The translations under genes were made by a program, and so were the position numbers. From Euperipatoides rowelli (lineage: Eukaryota > Onychophora > Udeonychophora > Euonychophora > Peripatopsidae), in assembly GCA_003024985.2 (NCBI GenBank), contig PXIH01S0015966.1: 18,859 nt of DNA; one strand, given 5' to 3'. The notes below the pieces were generated by a model, which was given only the letters and a program-made list of their open reading frames with translations, made no database searches and was not told where the DNA came from. This document shows, piece by piece, positions 18,729 through 18,859 of the stretch (its first letter is position 1; each line of letters opens with the position of its first letter).

Positions 18729-18859
18729 TCTGTTTATCTAAGCTTAAAGCTTTTAAACATCATCCTTTTTTTTTTTTAAATGTTACATTTTTATCTTTTT
18801 AAACAATTATCTTGCATTCCAAAAGAAATGTAATACCAAACAACTAAATCTATACAACA

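Overview
The window looks like animal nuclear DNA. It is visibly AT-rich, with many poly-A/T tracts, short non-autonomous DNA transposons, a minisatellite and no bacterial-style gene packing. It carries one large, convincing protein-coding gene. That gene encodes a long single-pass receptor of the gp130/Domeless (class I cytokine receptor) type, which points to a metazoan. The repeat style and the recurrent short words (AGGCCTA, TACAGTA/TACTGTA, GTACCGGTAC) suggest a marine invertebrate, possibly an echinoderm or another invertebrate deuterostome. The species assignment is a guess.

Layout. Positions 1 to about 13,600 hold no gene I can defend. They are a graveyard of small transposons: a 177-bp element with TA target duplications (814-990) and a diverged inverted relative (about 6495-6625); a 666-bp hAT-type element (1814-2479); a roughly 12-copy minisatellite (about 2785-3195); a 270-bp hAT element in an (N)TCTAGA(N) target (3518-3787); a roughly 540-bp inverted-repeat element that still carries a decayed transposase C-terminus (about 9771-10306); and a 267-bp element with 8-bp target duplications (10831-11097). 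One + strand patch (7681-8243) looks more coding-like than its surroundings but cannot be assigned. Positions 13,986-17,984 (minus strand) are the receptor reading frame, uninterrupted for 1332 codons. Positions 17,985-18,660 (minus-strand upstream side) hold its presumed leader and promoter: upstream ORFs, a stem-loop, two good splice-donor sequences and a locally CpG-containing palindrome.

Biology. The receptor has a signal peptide, an Ig-like domain, a two-domain cytokine-binding module with a degenerate WSxWS box, five further fibronectin-III-like domains, one membrane span, a proline motif resembling box 1, and a roughly 460-residue tail with about twenty tyrosines in repeated contexts. 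From family knowledge it should signal through JAK and STAT. The tail has no YxxQ STAT3-type site and instead repeats Y-[SC]-K-[FVI] and Y-[VIL]-P motifs. The most interesting points are this tail, the lack of introns in a 4-kb multidomain ORF, and a leader in which a strong splice donor pairs with a plausible acceptor exactly at the signal-peptide/mature boundary.
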